Made by a program: the position numbers and the translations under genes. Below the pieces are notes generated by a model. That model did not search any database. It was given only the letters and a program-made list of their open reading frames with translations, and had not been told where the DNA came from. 64,000 bases of DNA from an uncultured Verrucomicrobiota bacterium (GTDB lineage: Bacteria > Verrucomicrobiota > Kiritimatiellia > CAIVKH01), in the NCBI GenBank assembly GCA_937873455.1, contig CALMYG010000001.1, positions 1-64,000 of the forward strand. Reading direction: 5' to 3'. Positions within the stretch are counted from its first letter, which is position 1, and each line of letters begins with the position of its first letter. This document shows, in pieces, positions 63,575 through 64,000 of this stretch.

Positions 63575-64000
63575 TTAGGGCAAGACCCGCACTCGGAAAG
63601 TCGGAACATCAAAAACTGCGCCGTTGGTAAAGGTCAGATTCGCCGTGTGCCCGGTGGCGGTGACTGGACTTTGGAGATCCTGAAAGACCACGGTATCGGC
63701 GGCAAGATCATCCAGCGTGTATTCGACCTGATACGTCCGCCCGGAAACCGCCAACCATTGAATTTCGAGGTTGGGGTGGACGTTGACAAACCATTCGAGC
63801 ACCCGGAGAAAATCCTCCGGATCCAAGGGGTCGGTTCCGTAAAGCACTTCGTGATAGTCGCTGACTCCGTCGCCATCGGTATCCGGATTCAGGGGATCGG
63901 TTCCGTAACTCTTCTCCCATGAGTTGGAGAGGCCATCACCATCGTCGTCATTGGGGTCAAGCTCCTGGATCGTTTGCGCGCCGGGCACGAAAAATGCGTA
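63575..64000 (-). CDS. exported TSP3-type calcium-binding protein, partial (copy 1)
   Basis: The 3' part (142 codons) of a gene that continues past the window edge; the frame stays open to 64000 ([18 protein letters not shown]...). It aligns with the C-terminal half of the 50118 protein: calcium repeats [15 protein letters not shown] and [12 protein letters not shown], then [23 protein letters not shown] and the closing [10 protein letters not shown]. The 63988 GTG is only an internal valine by this comparison. It ends 18 bases before the 4114-residue giant gene, repeating the gene order seen at 50118/39499. Confidence 0.85.
   Translation of the reverse strand, partial: YAFFVPGAQTIQELDPNDDDGDGLSNSWEKSYGTDPLNPDTDGDGVSDYHEVLYGTDPLDPEDFLRVLEWFVNVHPNLEIQWLAVSGRTYQVEYTLDDLAADTVVFQDLQSPVTATGHTANLTFTNGAVFDVPTFRVRVLP

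Overview
The window is about 64 kb of bacterial chromosome, moderately GC-rich, with densely packed genes and sigma70-like promoters. The gene content points to the PVC superphylum, most likely Kiritimatiellota or a near relative. Indicators are a complete Na+-translocating NADH:quinone reductase operon, OPT/DUF6785-type membrane proteins, giant exported proteins with autotransporter-type beta-strand repeats, and thrombospondin-3-like calcium-binding proteins ending in the Verrucomicrobia-style C-terminal domain (GRTYQ ... FRV). The phylum is an inference from family content; no rRNA gene is present.

Layout. 1-216: tRNA-Asn (minus strand) and divergent promoters. 217-13334 (plus): an unusual membrane cluster with a PqqD-like protein, two OPT-superfamily-like transporters, two MacB/LolD-type ATPases, an FtsX/MacB-type permease, and a 1653-aa protein that joins an M28-peptidase-like ectodomain with altered catalytic residues to an FtsX-type permease. 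The cluster is interrupted by a four-helix-bundle (23S rRNA IVS/Avd-like) gene flanked by inverted arrays of a 7-bp repeat. 13429-19369: valS, then (minus) an MFS transporter and an exported zincin, then (plus) a polyprenyl diphosphate synthase. 19513-25329: nqrABCDEF with promoter and terminator. 25436-32870: a membrane FHA protein, an exported carboxypeptidase-regulatory-like protein, bioC (minus), rpsA, tyrS and a Nudix hydrolase. 32845-39436 (minus): a sugar-type ABC importer whose binding protein is fused to one permease and whose other permease carries a large ectodomain, followed by a small membrane protein and a radical-SAM-like protein without the cluster cysteines. 39499-64000 (minus): a tandem duplication of a two-gene module, each a TSP3-type exported protein followed by a giant (3495 or 4114 aa) multidomain surface protein; the first TSP3 gene runs off the window.

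The main hunt result is a set of short palindromic or heptad-repeat elements that enter coding sequence without breaking the frame. A TTCGGNG heptad array flanks the four-helix-bundle gene as an 18-bp perfect inverted repeat, supplies the first residues of the downstream ABC ATPase, and sits as a hairpin in the signal-peptide n-region of the peptidase-permease. A different TTCCAA/TTGGAA palindrome pair lies in the signal-peptide n-region of one giant protein, and a third palindrome lies in a loop of an OPT-like transporter. This resembles the Rickettsia palindromic element phenomenon. The PqqD/OPT/ABC/pseudo-peptidase cluster itself is a plausible undescribed envelope peptide or lipoprotein handling system, but its function is not established from sequence.
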